A DNA stretch of 46,319 bases. Origin: CAYXVB01 sp964467785. Lineage in GTDB: Bacteria > Bdellovibrionota > UBA1018. The position numbers were made by a program, and so were the translations under genes. Of the stretch, positions 43,472-46,319 are shown in pieces (the stretch's first letter is position 1; each line of letters begins with the position of its first letter). The notes below the pieces were generated by a model. That model did not search any database, had not been told where the DNA came from, and was given only the letters and a program-made list of their open reading frames with translations. The stretch spans positions 1-46,319 of the forward strand of contig CAYXVB010000005.1 in the NCBI GenBank assembly GCA_964467785.1, written 5' to 3'.

Positions 43472-44827
43472 TCATTTCGCGAAGAAGACCTTCACGTCCT
43501 CCAGGAGCTTGGGCGAGAAGCGCTTCATCTCGACGATCTCGTGCGACAGGACCTCGAGCCAAGCGTCTTTCATGGCGATGCGAGACCGGCCGAATTGGAT
43601 CCGAGTGCGCTGATCGAGGAGATCGGCCAACTGGATGAGCTGCGATTCAATCGGGATCTTGCCGCCTTTGAGTCCGCGCGGAAAACCCGAGCCATCAGCA
43701 CATTCAAATTTGGCCGTCATGATCGTGCGAATTTTCTCCGGCAGGCCGATCTTCCTTTCGAGAATCGCATTGAGGCTCGACAGCGGGTACTGGCGGTAGG
43801 CCGACAGCGCGTCACCCTTGAGCGCGGCAAGCTCACCGCGCCGGATCATTCGACAGGTCGATGGCGGCAAAAAAAGCAACCCGATATCCGCCATGAGCGC
43901 GCCGATCATGAGGCTCTTCAGATCACCTTGATCGAGAGTCAGGCCCATCAAGGCAGCATAAGATGCCACCGCGGGCGCGCGCTCAATCGATCCGAAAGTC
44001 TCGATGACCGACTGGTTGATCATTTCCCACATGTCCCCGGGACTTCCCTTGTGGCCAGAGCCCAGGCAGATCAAAAGCTCGTCGGCGATTCGAGAGACGT
44101 TTTCAAACGTCTCCGCGCCCCTCTGGAAGGACGCATGGCCACTGCGGTCGGTCAGATTGAGAACAAGCTCGCCGTACGCCGCAATCAGCATCAGGAACTG
44201 GGCACGGGAACGACGAATGAACGACTGGCGCGACCCTTGGGCAAGCGAGTGAACGTACTGCTGGAAATGGGCGACATCCTGGCGACGGATGTAGAATTCG
44301 CCGATCTCGTGGAGCCTGGCCACCTTATCGGTGGTCAAGGTGTCGCCGACGAAGGCGAACGGTAGGAACTTTCGCCGCTGCGGCATCAAATGGAAGAGAT
44401 CAAAGGTCAGCGCGACCCCGGGCTCGAGGTCGGTGGCCTTAATGGGATGAAAATTGGAGCTCAGCGCCTGCGTGACGGAGAATTCGATGCGCGAGGTGCC
44501 CTCGAGCTCGCTGGCAAGCACGATGAGATTGGCGCCTGACTTGCGAAGAAACTCCAGCTCGCCGTCGTCCTTCATCCTGCCGATCACGCAAGCGAGCGTC
44601 GGATTATTGCCGAGCTGCTTGATCGCCTGCGCGGTCTCCGTGATCGAGGCGGCGCTGTCGGGGTTAGGGGGTTCCGCCACGATATAGTGGCAATCCTCCG
44701 GACCTCCGACGAACTCGTCCAGGTTGCGCCAAGTTCGTAACGAATAGTGATATTCGGACGCAATTTGTCGGCAAAGGTTGATGATCTTGTCGTTGGTGGA
44801 TACGATTCCGAGATCATGGACGGCCAT
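43472..44827 (-). CDS. Degenerate HD-GYP domain protein with N-terminal receiver-like domain
   Basis: I chose the ATG at 44827 (MAVHDLGIVSTNDKIINLCR). The 451-residue protein begins with a pseudo-receiver-like alpha/beta region (1-125) without the phosphorylatable Asp pattern. The C-terminal half (about 285-420) aligns with HD-GYP phosphodiesterases, but all metal ligands are changed: HDIGK is MADIGL (312-317), the later HP is YP (YPLSSLNAIL), and HHERxDGSGYP is KFECADGSGFP (373-383). IQLADLLDQRTR keeps the VADxxDAL shape. So it should not cleave cyclic di-GMP and may bind it or a protein. Monocistronic. Confidence 0.75.
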   Translation of the reverse strand: MAVHDLGIVSTNDKIINLCRQIASEYHYSLRTWRNLDEFVGGPEDCHYIVAEPPNPDSAASITETAQAIKQLGNNPTLACVIGRMKDDGELEFLRKSGANLIVLASELEGTSRIEFSVTQALSSNFHPIKATDLEPGVALTFDLFHLMPQRRKFLPFAFVGDTLTTDKVARLHEIGEFYIRRQDVAHFQQYVHSLAQGSRQSFIRRSRAQFLMLIAAYGELVLNLTDRSGHASFQRGAETFENVSRIADELLICLGSGHKGSPGDMWEMINQSVIETFGSIERAPAVASYAALMGLTLDQGDLKSLMIGALMADIGLLFLPPSTCRMIRRGELAALKGDALSAYRQYPLSSLNAILERKIGLPEKIRTIMTAKFECADGSGFPRGLKGGKIPIESQLIQLADLLDQRTRIQFGRSRIAMKDAWLEVLSHEIVEMKRFSPKLLEDVKVFFAK

Positions 44828-45010
44828 CACTTTCCATCGTAAAAGCCCTCGACTCAAACCCAAAGAAGTTTATTAATTCCGAAGCCAACGGCGATCCTGA
44901 TTCGTGATCGATCCCGCGAACCGCCCGCTCATCCCAAAGGGCGCACCCTCCCTTCTCCGTTTCCATCAGTCATTTTCCTGACGCTAGTTCCTGGCCGTTA
45001 GGTCACGAAA
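44828..45010. other. 183-bp divergent intergenic region
   Basis: This holds the promoters of the degenerate HD-GYP gene and of the 45011 gene. I see only a short CGATC...GATCG dyad and no confident promoter. Confidence 0.4.
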
Positions 45011-46319
45011 ATGAAAAACCAAATCAATCCAAAAGAGTTATTAGCCGATCAATCAAATATGAATCGGGCTCCGCGACCCAGCCTCGCCTGGCTTCTATTC
45101 TTTGCGATCCAGCTCGGCATTGGGACGATTTCCGCCCAAAACGCTCACGCGACTTCATCCACCCATTGCCTGATCGCGGAGCTGACCGCGCTCGTGGATC
45201 AAGACCAAGCCGGGGTCCATCAGCTTGGGCGTCTTCTTGAAATCCAAGACCCCAAGGAACGGGTAACTCAGCTTTCCAAAGTCGAATGGAACGAGCTCAC
45301 CGAATCCGAGCAATCGCTTCTTCTTTCCAAGGCGCAAAATTTCGACAATAGCTACGAGATCGCGCAAGTCATCCGGATTGCGGGGAGCTCGGACGACGCC
45401 CGCTGGCGACCGATCTTAAAGAGTCGGATCGATTCGTGGCAGGGAATCACGAGTGGCTGGCAATCCCATCTACGAACGGATGCCGAAAAGGCATTCGCCA
45501 AGCTCCAAAACTCCAAGATTCCGGAGCCTCGTCCCCGAGCGGAGCTTAAAGTCCCTGTCACTGGTGCGCGGGAAGCCATCCAGGGACAGGTCCCTCACGA
45601 GAAGCTTGCCGCCGAAATCGCCTCCCGACGGGCGAGAGTGCCGGAGTTCGAGTATATCCGAAAAGAAGCAGAGAGACGCGGACTCAGAGTCTGGCTCTTT
45701 GGCGGCACCGCAGCCGGTTACAGCCACTACGTGAAATGGGACCTTCTTCGGGAGCTCGGAGATGCTCGGTTTCAGCCGAATCGCTTTGACTATGACTACA
45801 CGAATATCTACCGCTCCACTCAAGATCTCGACATCGTGGTGAATGGGAGTGCCCAAGAAGCTCAAGAGTTTGAGCAGGCTCTGAAAAGCCAGTTTCCCTA
45901 TTTTCTTGGGTCCAAAGCAGCGGGCTGGGAAGTCCGAAGCATCAAGGATTCCCACGGAGACAAGGGAGGATTGCTCGGAGACTTCGGTTTTATGAACCAA
46001 CATACGGATTCGAACTCGACCGGGATGGTAGAGCTCACCCAGCCCCCCGCGGGAGAGTCGGTGGTTCGCGACATTCGCGACTGGACTAACAACCAGAATC
46101 CGGCCTTCCTAAAAGATGTCGACGAGGGAAGGCTTACCTACTATCACTCCCCCAAGCATACGGAGACCCCTCGATTCAAATCGGGTCAAAACCCTCCGAT
46201 CTTTTCCGTGATTCGTGCGCTGACCAAAGCATTCCAGTACGACCTGAAGATCAATGGCGAGGACTTGGCGATTCTCCAAAGAGAAATCAATCAGTTCGAC
46301 CCGAGACGCGATCTTTCCA
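45011..46319 (+). CDS. Exported protein with nucleotidyltransferase-like motifs, 3' end outside the window
   Basis: The frame is open from the ATG at 45011 to the window edge (436 codons). A second ATG at 45059 would remove a 16-residue polar tail before the signal sequence SLAWLLFFAIQLGIGTISAQ (cleavage near AHATS). After a helical N-terminal part and a Pro-rich hinge (about residues 155-185), residues 225-275 read RVWLFGGTAAGYSHYVKWDL, then, after an insertion, YRSTQDLDIVVNG. Gly-Gly followed by Asp-x-Asp on strands resembles the core of DNA polymerase-beta-like nucleotidyltransferases, but the spacing (about 43 residues) is much longer than the usual 10-13. An exported nucleotidyltransferase would be unusual. 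Family unproven. Confidence 0.6.
   Translation, partial: MKNQINPKELLADQSNMNRAPRPSLAWLLFFAIQLGIGTISAQNAHATSSTHCLIAELTALVDQDQAGVHQLGRLLEIQDPKERVTQLSKVEWNELTESEQSLLLSKAQNFDNSYEIAQVIRIAGSSDDARWRPILKSRIDSWQGITSGWQSHLRTDAEKAFAKLQNSKIPEPRPRAELKVPVTGAREAIQGQVPHEKLAAEIASRRARVPEFEYIRKEAERRGLRVWLFGGTAAGYSHYVKWDLLRELGDARFQPNRFDYDYTNIYRSTQDLDIVVNGSAQEAQEFEQALKSQFPYFLGSKAAGWEVRSIKDSHGDKGGLLGDFGFMNQHTDSNSTGMVELTQPPAGESVVRDIRDWTNNQNPAFLKDVDEGRLTYYHSPKHTETPRFKSGQNPPIFSVIRALTKAFQYDLKINGEDLAILQREINQFDPRRDLS

Overview
The window is 46.3 kb of GC-rich DNA with three 10-N assembly gaps (11028-11037, 23165-23174, 39316-39325), all inside coding sequence. It encodes no rRNA, tRNA, CRISPR or insertion sequence that I could recognise. 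The organism is a Gram-negative (lipoproteins, beta-barrels, a porin, the intermembrane YdbH/YnbE/YdbL proteins), respiratory bacterium with alternative complex III, many c-type cytochromes and Tat substrates. Gene content and style suggest a member of the former Deltaproteobacteria, perhaps Bdellovibrionota; this is inference and not proven by any marker in the window.

Layout. 1-7331 (minus): actA-B-C-D-E-F, alternative complex III, running off the left edge. 7763-12393 (plus): one very large exported protein with three AAA+ modules and a C-terminal FtsH/M41-like peptidase domain, broken by a gap. 12469-15358: ydbH-like gene and a natural YnbE-YdbL fusion. 15380-18366: aroB followed by a trifunctional AroK-AroD-AroE fusion. 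18392-19263 (minus): a beta-barrel protein and a [2Fe-2S] ferredoxin-like gene frameshifted in a ten-base homopolymer. 19309-24023: ApbE, FMN-binding-like protein, NapH-NapG-like polyferredoxin fusion and porin, in overlapping order, facing a minus-strand NAD(P)H reductase pair (23990-25375). 25564-30317: four exported haem/Tat/lipoprotein genes that share a GGGGGA ribosome-binding site behind a dyad operator candidate. 30397-32619: a seven-repeat RCC1 lipoprotein and an SH3b/beta-barrel protein. 32739-38653: SOS mutagenesis cassette lexA / imuA-imuB-dnaE2 arranged divergently around a perfect palindrome. 38846-40737 (minus): an exported protein of unknown function split by an in-frame amber codon and a gap. 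40908-43441: thioredoxin-fold protein, di-haem peroxidase, NnrS. 43472-44827: a degenerate HD-GYP protein. 45011-end: an exported protein with nucleotidyltransferase-like motifs, cut by the window edge.

How the genes fit together. Electron transfer dominates: complex III passes quinol electrons to cytochrome c/oxidase; the ApbE/FMN/NapHG set looks like a flavin-based route across the inner membrane; the 25-30 kb cluster and the peroxidase add periplasmic haem proteins. The SOS cassette is self-contained with its own repressor and operator. The best candidate for a new system is the exported triple-AAA+ protease, because AAA+ unfoldases need ATP and the N-terminus predicts export to a compartment without it. 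Gene fusions are unusually frequent (AroKDE, NapHG, YnbE-YdbL, ApbE-membrane segment).
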